64,000 nt of DNA from Amoebophrya sp. A120 (taxonomy: Eukaryota; Sar; Dinophyceae; Syndiniales; Amoebophryaceae): positions 3,059,412 to 3,123,411 of the forward strand of contig CAJINV010000012.1 of assembly GCA_905178155.1 (NCBI GenBank), given 5' to 3'. The position numbers and the translations under genes were made by a program. Position 1 is the first letter of the stretch; every line of letters starts with the position of its first letter. This document shows positions 18,962 to 30,311 of this stretch, one piece after another. The notes beneath the pieces are model-generated. The model had not been told where the DNA came from. It made no database searches and saw only the letters and a list, made by a program, of their open reading frames with translations.

Positions 18962-21900
18962 ATGCGGGTCCTCGTGCACTGCCACGGTGAGAAATTCACC
19001 GTGAACATCGGGGATGGAAAACAGCACGTCAGGTGGCTCGGCTTGGTCACGGCGTTGCGGTACCAGAAACTGAAGCACCAATTCCGAATCCCGGTGCAGG
19101 TCAGGAACAGCGAGGGCACGGTGCTGCGACCAAGAATGCCCCTCTGCGAGGAGATGACAGACTTAGCGGAGGTGTACGTAGATCTGCGGGAAGGGGCGGA
19201 AAATATGACAGCGCACAATTCCCTCTCCCCCTCCTTTGTCATGCAAAACCGCGACTCTAGTCGCTGCCTTTTGGCACTGTTTGCATGACAAGTTGTGGTA
19301 GCCCAAATAGCACTACATTCTAGTGTAAATTTGTCATGCAAAACCGGCACTCTTGCTGATGCTTGTATAATTGCCGTTCATGCTATACAAATGAGGGGGA
19401 GGGGGAGTTGTCCACTGTCATAGAAAACACAAATAACGCAGAAGAGGGCGGGCTGGGGACCAGTGACTACACGCTGACATGGTATAAACAGAGTTTGAGT
19501 TATTTCATCTGGATTCTACTTTTCGCTTGTGTGTCTGTGTTTCAGTGCTCGCTTTTCTTTGGTGATAGCAGCAAGTACGAACGTGCAATACACTATAACG
19601 ACCGCTGAGTTCTTGTACAACTAAACTAATCGGCAAAAATCAGGCAAGACGAGGCATACGGTCCGTCTTCTTCCCTCCGGATCTGCAAATTCCAGTATCC
19701 CAGAGTAAAAAGCCGGCAGGGCATATTTGTAATGCAAAAGCAAAATAAACAGAAAAATCGTTCATGCATGGGTGACCCCTTAGCATGCTGTTTAGGACAC
19801 GTAATACAGATCTTTTTGTCTATTCATTTTTGCAATACAAATATGATCTGCCTGATGTTTCCGTAGGATATCCAGTGGAAAATCGCAAGTAACGCGTATG
19901 ACATGCCGATCCCGACAAAAATCCGCGGGGAGTATACCGTCGCGAGTCAGTGGACCGGGATATTTCCGTATGCACAAGAAAGTCCAACGTCCCGTACACG
20001 TGCAAATACGGAGGTTTCCGCATGCCGAAAATGGATATCAGCGCTATTTGGCATGACAAGTAGTATCACACTCTAAGTTGCTGCCGATGAAATTTGTGAT
20101 GCATTTTGCACGTGCACAGCGCGATTGGAGCAAATTTGTATTGCATACTCCGCAGAAGGAGTTCGGCGGGAAGTTCGAAATCCCCCTCGATCCGGTGGAT
20201 TTGGGCGACGGTAACATCGACTGGATAGCAATCATATCAATTGCAAATATGTCTGGGTCTGGAAGGTTGTAACTTGTCATGCCAAATCTCAATCACTGAA
20301 AAATCTGTGTTGCATGAACGCCAGAAGCTCCCCTCTTCTTGGTAGGCAGAAGGCGGATTTCTCATGCGGAATAGGCATGAGGAAGGTCTTGCAAAACCTG
20401 TCATGCGTCTGTGTGCATTCCAGACCATGCATGTGGTCCGCGAGATGCATGACAAATCTTGCACCCTTCCAGACCAAGACATATTTTCACTGGATAGATC
20501 AAGCACGCGCCACCAGGGACCGCCAAGTACTTGTTTCTCCTCGAGGATGGGAGCGAGACTGTGTGCAAAGCACTGCCAGAACGTAGGATTTTTTAGGATT
20601 TTGATTTTATTTGTCATGCGATGTAGTGTGGTATCAACCTCCAATTTGTGATGCAGCAGCACACCGTGGAAGGTATCTATTAACAAAAGCAAAAGAAAAT
20701 ATCAGATACGCTTTCCGGCGACGGGTCCCATCACATTGAAGACTTTCCTATCAAGAGCAAAAATGTCTGGGTCTGGAAGAATGCATGTTTGTCATGCTTG
20801 TCTGGCATGACTCTTAAATCTGTCATGCACGTTACCTTAGAGCTCCATTTTTCTGTGATGCAGGAACGCAGTTTGTCATGCAGAATAGGCAACACCTAGA
20901 AGCTCAGAAACTTGTCACGCTGAGCCAGCATTTGTGGCCTCATCACGAGACGCCACCCAGCATCACAAGTTTCCAGACCCAGACATTTTTACATTTGATT
21001 TCTCCCTGGGAGGTGCCAATCGCCGCGGACCCGGTTCCAGATGCGGACTCAAGACCCAGCACGGCATCTTATCCTGAGTCAAAGCATCCCCACCCCAGAG
21101 TCAAGATGGGGATTTTGCAACACAAGCCTAGAACTTTTGGGGGTCTCGCATCACAAGTTGCAGTCCGTAATGTAGTGCAGTTTAGCAAGGCCAACCGCAT
21201 CAGAAATCCATCTCCTTATCCTGCTTACAGCATTACAAATGCCGAAGCACGACTAGAAATGCCTCCCGTGGCGATGCGCATTACAAATGGTCCTGTCATT
21301 GCAAATCTGCATGACAACTCTGGGGTGGGGACATTTTTACTCAGGATACATCTAGTGTAGACGGAGCGGAAGTCGACCCAAGATTTGATGAAGACTGGGA
21401 CTCGCTGAAACTCAGGTACAAATACGAAACGGGTCTAATCTTTGTGAAGATGGTTGAAGGAGTCTGAAATGCAGGACTGTGCATGACAAGACCCCGCCTT
21501 CTCAATGAAAGCCTGTGCTAGTATACAGACAAAAAACCTTCACTGCAGGTGGATCGAGCCGCACATGAAACTCCGAGTAAAAGACGTGCTGAAGGAGTTC
21601 TACAGCATCCTGGTGGACGTATCCTAAGCAAAAACGTCCCCACCCCAGAGTTGTCATGCACATGTGCAATTACAGGAGCATTTGTAATGCGCATCCCCAT
21701 GAGAGGCGTTTCCAGTTGTGTTTTGGAACTTGTAATGCTGTAGACAGCATAAGGAGATGGATTTCACATGCGGCTTCCCTTTCCAAACTGCACTACACTA
21801 TGGGCTAAGTCTTGTCATGCGTGACTGCCAAAACTTCCAGGCTTGTGTTGCAAAATCTCCATCGGCAACTCAGGGGTGGGAACGTTTTCACACAGGATAT

Positions 21901-24556
21901 GACCTCTACGACAGTTACGCTTTCATGGGACTCGACTTGGCGGTAGAGGACCCAACGGCCCAGTCCGCGCACACCATATCAACTGCAAATAAAATGTCTG
22001 GGTCTGGAAGATTCTAAACTTGTGATGCTGTCTCTGGATTCTAAAAAAAATTGTATTGCATGACCAGCAAGAGGGGTATAATTTTAATTTGTGGTACACG
22101 GACAGGGCATTTCTCGTGCGGAAGGTGCATCAGGAGGCTCTCTAAAAGTCTGCGATGCTAGGTCATGCATTACAGGCGTCATGGGTCATGAGAAATATGC
22201 ATGGCAAATCTTGCATTCATCTTCCAGACCCAGACACTTTTTCAGTTGATACACCATCGGCTTAGACGACGTCACCCATTTACTCCAACAGGCTCACTTA
22301 TCAAATGTAAAAATGTCTGGGTCTGGAAGAATGCAACTTGTGATGCTATTTTTGGAATCCAAAAAAATCTGTATTGCATGAGCAACAAGAGGCGTCCAGT
22401 TTTTGCTGCGCGGAGAGGGGATTTCTCATGCGGGGTAGGCATCAAGATGCCCGCAAAAAATTTGTGATGCTGGTGCATACATCACAGACATCACGGGTCA
22501 TTCAAAATGTGCATGACAAACCTTGCAATCTTCCAGACCCAGACATTTTTACATTTGATACCACTTGCTCTCTAAGGGAACCCACGTGCCGAAGAACCTC
22601 GGGCAGAACGAGAAAAAACACATGCCGATTCCTATGGTGAGCAAAAGCGTCGCCACCCCATAGTCAAGTTGGTAAGTCTGCAACACAAATCTCCAAGTTT
22701 TGGGATTTGTGCATGACAAGCTTTCATCTGTAGTGTAGTTCTAGTTAGCAAGGGATATTAGCCGCATCGCAAAGACGCCTGCTTATGCTGTTTACATCAT
22801 CACAAATCTCAGAACGCGACTACAAATAGTTCTCATGATGGGGATGCGCATTACAGAGGTTTCTGTAGATGCAAATCTGCATGACCGCTACGGGATGGGA
22901 ACGTTTTTACATAGGACAATTCCGTTCGGCGACTTGGTGAAGTGGTACCAGGAGATATGCAATGTAAATTTCCCGTACATGTACAAAATGCATGACAAAT
23001 TTCGCTAACTTGCAGTGTACAACTTGTCATGCTAGACTAGGATTGAAGGCAAGTTCTGTCATGCAGAGACTGCATTTGTACGGGAAATTTACTGTGGATA
23101 GGAAACCACGCAGGTGCGGGACGGAAAACCGTATTTGTCGCAAAGGTATGGATTGCAAATATGTCTGGGTCTGGAAAAGTGGAACTTGTAATGCTGTCCG
23201 CGGATTCTAAAAATGTCTGTGTTTTCCTTTAGCAGCAAGAGGAGTCAGTTCCTGGCACGCGGAGAGGGCATTTCTCATGCGTCATCAGTATCAAGAAGCT
23301 CTCAAAATGAAATCTGTGATGCTAGCACCAGCATCACAGACCTCACGGGTCATACAAAATGTGCATGACAAGCCCCGACTCTTCCAGACCCAGACGTATT
23401 TGCATTCCATAAAAGGCTGCAGCGAAATCACTACTTGGAAATTCTCCTCCGAGTAGCGCACTGGACCATGTGCGAACACCCCAACGCGCAGAAAACCGCG
23501 CAGATGCAACAGATGCCACTCGACGAGGGGTTGTTTAGGTAGATAATAAGTCCTTTTGCTTTTCGCGATGATTGATTTTCGTGTTTGTCATGCGGAGCCT
23601 CGTAGGGTAGATTGTTTTGTGATGCTGGAACAGATAATGTGTAGAAGTGAAGTTCCGACGATGTTAAATCAAATACAAAGGTTTCTGACCGACATATTAA
23701 TTCCCGTAATGGACGTGTACGACGAGGATCCGCTGCGGAAAGACGCCGTGCAGCACGAAAATCTTGTCGCCATCCAGAGGGCAAGACCAAGTATAGCAAT
23801 TTTAGTGCTGGTGGGAAGATACCAGATTATGATTGCCAGCTTCTGAGCAGGCGTTGGAGTTTGTCATGTTGATCATGTACTTCTACATCTACTTACTCTC
23901 CAAGACAATTGCCAATTTGCAAAGCATACGGCTTCTATCTAAATCTACTCCCTCGACGAAATCAAAACCCACCAGATCTCCGGTCCATTTACTCTTTCCT
24001 GGCGCAGCACGTGGACATGCTGGGTGAGAGGGTTTTGACCGAGGACATTTTGAAATTTGTGTGGGAGTACGGCAAGACACTGGCGGCAGAAAGTGCGGGG
24101 GACGATCAATATGTCGACGTGTTTCAACAGGAGCTGAAGAGGTTAGGAGAACCAGCGGTACTATCATAGACTTACTTAGGGTAGTTCTTGAATGTTTTGT
24201 GTATCATGGCCTCCTGCATGAGAAACGACGACGATGAGGGGCGCGTAGCATGACAAAAAAACTGTGACCAATTCTTTATTCCATTTAAACTACAGCTCTC
24301 CCACATCCTTAACATGACGTCCGACACGATCGATCTGGTGTGCAAAAAGCACCTCGAGTGCGACGCGAAGTCTCTGCTCTTCTGGGAATTCTTCGAGATG
24401 GTGATGCACTACAGTCGCTCGATCTTTCAGCAGCGCGGCGACGCGGGGAACTTGGGCCTCCACGTTGTCATCACGCAGGTCGTTGGGGTTTTGTCGGCGA
24501 TCGTAAAAGTGATTGACGCCAGAGGCGTGCCGCTGCCGGGGGAGCAGGAGGGGTGA
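18962..24556 (+). CDS. Conserved-looking 614-aa protein of unknown function
   Basis: Nineteen exons close in frame: 18962-19203, 19428-19481, 19644-19695, 19876-19968, 20153-20234, 20502-20582, 20706-20748, 21006-21069, 21354-21452, 21550-21619, 21905-21976, 22257-22298, 22566-22632, 22924-22955, 23106-23146, 23417-23538, 23645-23790, 23976-24157 and 24296-24556. Twelve introners and six ordinary introns are removed. Residues 1-78 (MRVLVHCHGEKFTVNIG...) resemble a beta-grasp, ubiquitin-like fold. A middle part has alternating beta-like segments (WIAIKHAPPGTAKYLFLLED). The C-terminal half is helical, with a pattern seen in EF-hand-like ciliary proteins (LKEFYSILVDVYDSYAFMG, LDDVTHLLQQAHLLS, NHYLEILLRVAHWTM). 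I do not recognise the family. A cytoskeletal or flagellar role is a guess only. Confidence 0.8.
19204..19422. mobile_element. Introner element, family F
   Basis: Starts TATGACAGCGCACAATTCCC, ends GTTGTCCACTGTCATA; duplication GAAAA; excision gives LREGAENTNNAEE. Confidence 0.9.
19696..19870. mobile_element. Introner element, family G
   Basis: Starts TATCCCAGAGTAAAAAGCC, ends GTAGGATA; duplication TCCAG; excision gives CKFQWKIASNAY. Confidence 0.8.
19969..20147. mobile_element. Introner element, singleton
   Basis: Starts TATGCACAAGAAAG, ends ATTTGTATTGCATA; duplication TTCCG/CTCCG; excision gives WTGIFPQKEFGGK. Confidence 0.65.
20235..20496. mobile_element. Introner element, family A
   Basis: Duplication AATCA/GATCA; excision gives DWIAIKHAPPGTAK. 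Confidence 0.9.
20749..21000. mobile_element. Introner element, family A
   Basis: Duplication TTTCC/TCTCC; right end is GATT instead of GATA; excision gives EDFPWEVPIA. Confidence 0.8.
21070..21348. mobile_element. Introner element, family B
   Basis: Duplication CATCT; excision gives STASSVDGAEV. Confidence 0.9.
21620..21899. mobile_element. Introner element, family B
   Basis: Imperfect duplication GGACG/TGACC; excision gives ILVDVYDSYAF. Confidence 0.8.
21977..22251. mobile_element. Introner element, family A
   Basis: Duplication CACCA; excision gives SAHTIGLDDV. Confidence 0.92.
22299..22560. mobile_element. Introner element, family A
   Basis: Duplication TCACT/CCACT; excision gives QQAHLLSKGT. 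Confidence 0.9.
22633..22918. mobile_element. Introner element, family B
   Basis: Duplication ATTCC; excision gives HMPIPFGDLV. Confidence 0.9.
22956..23100. mobile_element. Introner element, family H
   Basis: Inverted GTAAATTTCCCGTACA; 145 bp, the shortest type; duplication GGAGA/GGAAA; excision gives WYQETTQVRD. Confidence 0.85.
23147..23411. mobile_element. Introner element, family A
   Basis: Duplication AAAGG; excision gives YLSQRLQRNHY. This duplication would permit GT-AG. Confidence 0.9.
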
Positions 24557-25565
24557 GGGGGAGTTGGACTTAGAGTGTGGAGCCATTGTTCTGCGGTGTT
24601 GCATTAGCACTGCTCACGTGTTGGTGCACAAGAAGACTAGACCATTATTTCCTATTTGAATCACAGTAAATCGCAAAGTCGCTATTACAATTGACACATT
24701 AGATGAGAATCAAAGAACTCCTGGCTGCAAGCACCCTCTGCAGCAGACTTGTGGATTAGAGATTACAGATTACAGACAGCTATCGAGATGACACAGGAAA
24801 TTGTTATTTAGGTTATTCCGATCAAAGACAGAATCCGCAGGGCTATACCGGATTTTCTTCGGTCACTGCTGGAAAAGAGTAAGGTAACGGAGAAGTACTA
24901 CATCCAGTTAAGAATGCTTTGTACTATTTTGAGAATATTGAAACTTGTAAAACGCTCCACCCCTGTATCCAAATTCGAATTTTCGTTTTCTTGTGCACAA
25001 GCGCTGCTAAACAATTGCGCACTCCTGCTGGCTGCTGTTCTTTCTGCTAGGACACTCGCAAGGAATTGTATGCCGCTGTTGAGAGCCATTACCAATACTA
25101 GAGCGAGTGAGAGAGAGAGAGAGAGCGAGCGAGCGCGAGCGACATTATAAAGAAGTAGAGCGGATTTCTGATGTACGGCCGTACAGAAGCTGCATGCACA
25201 TTCTGCCGTTACCGCCAGCATCACTCCAGCGTCTTACATACTCTGCCCGAATTATTGCTTTGTGTTTTAATGACGTGTAGTTTGGCCGAGACGTTATTTT
25301 CTCCCCTCTGTTCTTGTTGTCCCCGTTCTGAGTAGCTCAAATGGTTCATTCACAAAACCAGGTCCAAGAACTACAGATGAGAAGATCTTCAGTTGGCCCT
25401 CTTTGACTGCATGCGTCCTTTTCTTTTAGGAATTAAGTTACATCTTGTCCCGAGCCAGTGCCTGATTTACATCTCAATGAATTGAACGCGAGCTCATGAA
25501 CGCGATGTATTTGCTGGTATGAAAATAGCCCTCGTAGTTCAGACCGCGAAATAAACCCACTTAAG
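24557..25565. other. Intergenic with possible stray exon and GA repeat
   Basis: A frame VIPIKDRIRRAIPDFLRSLL follows an AG near 24812 but has no partner exons. A (GA)n-rich run lies near 25100-25142. Nothing else recognised. Confidence 0.4.
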
Positions 25566-28500
25566 ATGGTGCGCCAACCACCGGAAATGTCATCTACCCG
25601 GAATAGTACTAGGGTCGCGGCCTGTTCCGCTGCCTTCCTCTACCTCACCTGCTCCGCCACGCCTATCCTGTGTAAAAACGTCCCCACCCCATAGTCAAGA
25701 TGGGGATTTTGCAACACAAACCTAGGAGTTTTGGGAGTCACGCATGACAAGTTGCACTCCGTAGTGTAGTGCAGGTTAGCAAGTGCAGCCGCGTCACAGA
25801 TCCATCTGCTCATCCTGTTCTCAGCATCACAAATTCCAAAACACGATTGGAAATGTCTACCATGGGTATGCGCATCACAAATGTCTTTGTCATTGCAAAT
25901 CTGCATGACAACTCTGGAGTGGGGACGTTTTTCCTCAGGATAACCCCCGCGAGTAGCTCTACCGCACCGCCGACGGGGGGAGTAACAGCCCCCTCGGTCG
26001 TGCCTACTACTACATTACCGGTGGAGACCGCGACAACAAAGATTGACATTGGGGGAACAAGTACTATCCCCTCTAGGAAGCCTATCCAGGAAAAAAACTG
26101 TGTATGGAAGAGCAGCATCACAAATTCGTTTTGTATTACAGGGAAAACCTGTCGTGATGCGCAGCTAGCACGTGGAAACACGTATGAAACTAGCTTACGA
26201 CGCACGTCCAGCATGACACGTGTAACACTTTTTTGCAATTTCTGCATCACAAACTTACACTCACATAGTTTTTTTCTTGCATAAGGCCAGCAGCAGACGC
26301 AGCGGTCGTGCCGACGGTCGACGCTCAGGCGCTGCTGCGACAGCTTGAGAAGGACATCGAGGAGATTGACCAGCGAAAGGAGCAATTGAAAAACGAGTCC
26401 GAAGCCGAGCCCGACTACACAACCTCCACCCGCGCGCCGAGCTACGAAATGCCCACCCTGGAACTGGGGACGCTGGGACCCACACTTGGGGATTTTCCGG
26501 AATTTGATTTGTACGGGTCCACGAGCTATCAACCGTAAAAATGTCTGGGTCTGGAAGGTTGGAACTTGCGATGCGTGTTGCGGATCATACAAAAATCTGT
26601 GTTGCATGACTTGCAAAAGGTCCCCACTTCTGGCCATGCTGAGAGGGCATTTCTCATGCAGAATAGGCATCACCAAGGGGCTGCAGAACCTGTGATGCTA
26701 CTCCCTGCATTCCAGACTTGGCGGAGCTTGGAAAAACTGCATGACAAATTTCGGAATCTTCCAGACCCAGACATTTTTGCATTTGATACGAGCAGTGGCG
26801 GCGGGGGTGCCGAGGACGGGGAAGGCGGGGATTCGGTTCTGGAAGAGGAGAAGCTCGCGACCATGAGTGAGCAGGAATTGATCCTGTATGGGGTGAAAAA
26901 GTATAGAAAGTTCTTTTTGTTGCTGCTACTTCATGGCATGCTGAAGATCATGTTGAGGGCGTGTTTTGTTGAATGCAACAACACAACGAACTGCCGAACT
27001 TATTCGATTTGATGCTTTATAATTCAAACTACAACTAGAACTACCCACACGACATCTTCAGAAACGTCCCTTTCCGCGGGTCTCCCTCCGACAAGTCGTC
27101 CCCGCAGCCCGCCCTGTACTGCCGCGACCACATCGTCGCGCTTTTCCACGCGTACGTGCTGCAGAAATTTGAGGGGAGCAAAATGCGGTTTCTCCGCCAC
27201 GGCTTCAGCCACTTCGATTTGAACAAGGACGGAACGCTGTCCGAGTTGGAGATGGCCCAGTTCCTCAAATCCCGGAAATCGTTGCTGCACAAGACCTGCA
27301 ACAAGCCGAATATTTTTTTCCACTACGTCAAGAAGCAGAACCGGGTTAAGGACTATTTTAAATTCGAGTACGTCGAGCCAACCGAGCTGTACGTGGAAAA
27401 TGTGTTTTACTACGGGTACGTCGTCCCCTTCGTCGATTTGGCGGTTTTCGTCGGCGAAGCGAGCTACTTCTGGAGCCTGTACTGGAGCAAAAAATTGGAG
27501 GACAGCGCCATCGAGTTCTATGACCAGTCCGTGTCGAATTTCCACCTGTTGGTGAAAAAATCCGAGTTCTGGTTCCGCACGTTCGTCAAGGACCTGTTTT
27601 TCGACGAAAAATTTTACCTGAAACTGCTCTTGCAGGACTACTTCAGCACGAAAGAATCTGCTACTTCTCCCGCGAACAAAATACGCGGCGGGGGAGTAGA
27701 GGGAAGTAAAACCAATGTCGTGATGAAGAACGGGCACGAGATGGCCAAGCTGTGGATCCAGAAGCACCTGAACCTGGACGTGACCTCGCGGGAGTATTTT
27801 TTGCAGGTGAAAAAGGAGGAGGAAATCTTGCAGAAGAAGCTATAACCCGCTCAGGCGTTACAATCTCAAGCGTTACAATAGAATTTGGAAATCTGTGATG
27901 CAAGAAGTGCATAATCCAGGCAGCCAAGTCCGATGTGACTGCGCATGACAAGTTCCGGAGTCCCAAACCGCACTACAATCTGCCGAAATTTGTGTTGCAG
28001 AAAGTGGAATGGTCTGCGAGTCTGTCATGCTCACTATGCAAGACAAATTCCAGATTCGATTGTAACGTTTGAGATTGTAATGTTTGAGCAGGTCATAGAA
28101 GCAGGAGCAAGAAGAAATCAAGCGGAAACTCGCGGAGGAGCATATCACGAGGAAAAATCCCCCCCTCCCCATATCAAAGGGAAGTTTCTGATGCTGGATT
28201 TGCGTATACAAATCAGGTTTGTCTTGCAGTAGAGGACAGCAGGCTCCTGCCAAGCCTGAGTAGAGAGCTTTTGGCCTAGGCGCTTAGCATGAGAAACGTC
28301 TATGCTGTAGGCCCAACAGCATCACAAACGGCCTGCATAATGCGGCAGAGCCTGCGGAGTTGTCTTCTTGCAGGACAGACGTGATTTGTGGTCTCAAATC
28401 AGCAAGACAAATCTCCGGAAACATACCTTTTCGATGTGGGGAGTGGGGATTTTTCCTCTCAATAGAACAGGTGAAGGAAATGGAACGCGAGGCCCGGGCC

Positions 28501-29502
28501 GCCAAGGAAAAAGCGGAAAAGGAGCGGGCCGAGCTGTGCGAGAACAGCTTTATCAAGGGCGAAAACGGGGAAATCTTGCCCAACACGGCGTGCCACGAGT
28601 TTCAGTTCCCGAGTGACGCGGTGGAAGTAGCGGAAAGTATTGCAACGGGAAGCGCAACAAGCATTAACTCAACGGCTGGTGGAAGCACTACCGCTGCTTC
28701 CACGGGGGAAAACAGCAACAGCACAGCAACGGCTTCTTCAGAAAGAAAGACCGAGGCGTCGTCGTCGTCGACGCAACAGTTGCAACAGGATCAAATCATA
28801 CCCGTCGAGTTGGATGTGCATGCGAAGCGGGCTATCCTGAGGAAAAACGTCCCCACCCCATAGTCAAGATGGGAATCTCGCAACACAAATCGAGAAGTTT
28901 TGGGAGTCAAGCATGACAAGTTCCTCTCTGTAGTGTAGTGCAGTTTAGCAAGTACAGCCGCAACACATATCCATCTAGTCAGCTTGTTTACAGCATTACA
29001 AAGTCCAAAACACGATTGGAAATGCCTCGCATGGGGATGCGCATTACAAATCTTCCTGTAACTGCAAATCTGCATGACAAGTATGGGGTGGGGACGTTTT
29101 TACTCAGCATACGGGCCGAGGGCTTTCTGGACACGGATTTCGCAAAATACGACAAGGACCCGTCTGCAGTGGACGGCATTTCGCAGTTGGAGTGGTATTA
29201 TAGGAATCCTTGTTTGACATGCACTACAAATCCACTTGATTAAGTATTGTCTTTCCTTTCTTTGCATACAAAATGCCTGGACATGTAGTTCGAGAATCTT
29301 GAGTCTTCCATAGCTCCTCGCTGCCTGTGAAGATGCATAAAATTCAGCAGTGCACAAATGAAAATCCCTCAGGTTCTACTTTCTGTTCACCGAGCCCTAC
29401 AGCCTCCAGGCGCTGTTTTACACCACCACCATGGACAAAGTCTTGGTCTACAGTTCGATTTTGGTCCCCACCTTTCTGTTCTTCAGCTTCCTGGCCGGGT
29501 AA
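25566..29502 (+). CDS. EF-hand protein with coiled coil and C-terminal membrane segment
   Basis: Exons 25566-25663, 25948-26082, 26289-26526, 26794-26900, 27039-27840, 28103-28142, 28470-28832, 29117-29194 and 29373-29502 give about 663 aa. Residues 30-75 are Thr/Pro/Ser-rich, followed by a short coiled coil (QLEKDIEEIDQRKEQLKNE). Exon 5 holds a canonical EF-hand loop (DLNKDGTLSELE) within an aromatic-rich domain. A charged coiled coil spans the introners at 27841 and 28143 (EEILQKKQEQ...LAEEQVKEMEREARAA), then a Ser/Thr linker. A second EF-hand-like loop with an insertion follows (DKDPSAVDGISQLEW). The C-terminus is hydrophobic (VYSSILVPTFLFFSFLAG). Calcium binding is likely; the family is not recognised. 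The exon 4/5 junction is ambiguous by one base and is not clean GT-AG. Confidence 0.78.
25664..25942. mobile_element. Introner element, family B
   Basis: Duplication ACGCC/ACCCC; excision gives CSATPASSSTAPP. Confidence 0.88.
26083..26283. mobile_element. Introner element, family E-like
   Basis: Starts TATCCAGGAAAAAAACTGTG, ends CATAGTTTTTTTCTTGCATA; duplication AAGCC/AGGCC; excision gives SRKPAADAAV. Confidence 0.85.
26527..26788. mobile_element. Introner element, family A
   Basis: Duplication CGAGC; excision gives YGSTSSGGGGAED. Confidence 0.9.
27841..28097. mobile_element. Introner element, family J
   Basis: TIR holds a doubled GTTACAATCTCAA motif; duplication GAAGC. An apparent stop at 27843 lies inside the element. 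Excision continues the coiled coil as LQKKQEQEEIK. Confidence 0.9.
28143..28464. mobile_element. Introner element, family C
   Basis: Duplication GAGCA/GAACA; excision gives LAEEQVKEMEREA. Confidence 0.9.
28833..29111. mobile_element. Introner element, family B
   Basis: Duplication CGGGC; excision gives HAKRAEGFLDTD. Confidence 0.9.
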
Positions 29503-30311
29503 GAGTCGACGTCTTGTCTGCGTTTGTCAAGAAGCTGATTGAAGATGTACGACAAACTGATAAAAATGGGGAACGAATGCTAGATTTGCATGCCGAATGG
29601 AATTAGAATGTAAATACAAATTGGAAAATGATGAAGATTCAACCTGTATTGTAAAAAACTACGAGTAATAAGGAACGCGCTCTTCTCATTCTCTCATGCT
29701 GATTTCTTTGATAGTACACCATTTTCAATTCGTCAATCGCGACGACAAAGTCAGCTCTTGATAATTAGTAAAAAATCGCACCACACGACCGGAGCTACTT
29801 ACTTCTTTACTGGCACCAACCGAGCTACTGGCACCAACAATGCTGCCGTTTTGTGTTATGATGTTCTGTGTGATGGTCGCTGAAAATTTGGTATTTCTGA
29901 AGGGCATTCCTGGCTGTGGTTTGCACGAGGTGTTGGGTAGTAGTACCACATGGGAGAACAAGCGGTGGTCACAGTCAGCTACTAACTTGGAAAGGAGCGT
30001 GGTGGCAGCGGGTGATGTGGAGTACGTTGTTGTTTGCTTTATAGCAGGGGCAGCAGCGACAAAAAACTCGCTCCTGCGCCGCGCATGGATCACAAGAGAG
30101 AACAAGAGAGCTGTCAATTCTGATCGAGGTGTAGTACAAGCGCGAGAGAGATGTCTAGATACATGTGCCTACACCTAGTCATAAGGCCACCTGTCAAAGT
30201 TGTGCAACCACAAACGTTATCCACAATATCATCTTCCTAGCCTCGTCGGTCCGTCTTTCGAAAATTGTATCAAAAGCTCCCTACGACCACCATCTTCACA
30301 TTTTACACAAA
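29503..30311. other. Intergenic, AT-richer
   Basis: A 130-codon minus-strand frame (29725-30117) has random-looking composition and no family. Nothing else recognised. Confidence 0.45.

Noticed and set aside
27660-27845. Stop codon at 27843-27845 as the end of the EF-hand protein
   Set aside because: The stop lies in the first bases of a family J introner; the coiled coil continues beyond it in frame.
29725-30117. 130-codon minus-strand frame
   Set aside because: No family, no splice context and low-complexity Ser/Thr composition. Probably chance.
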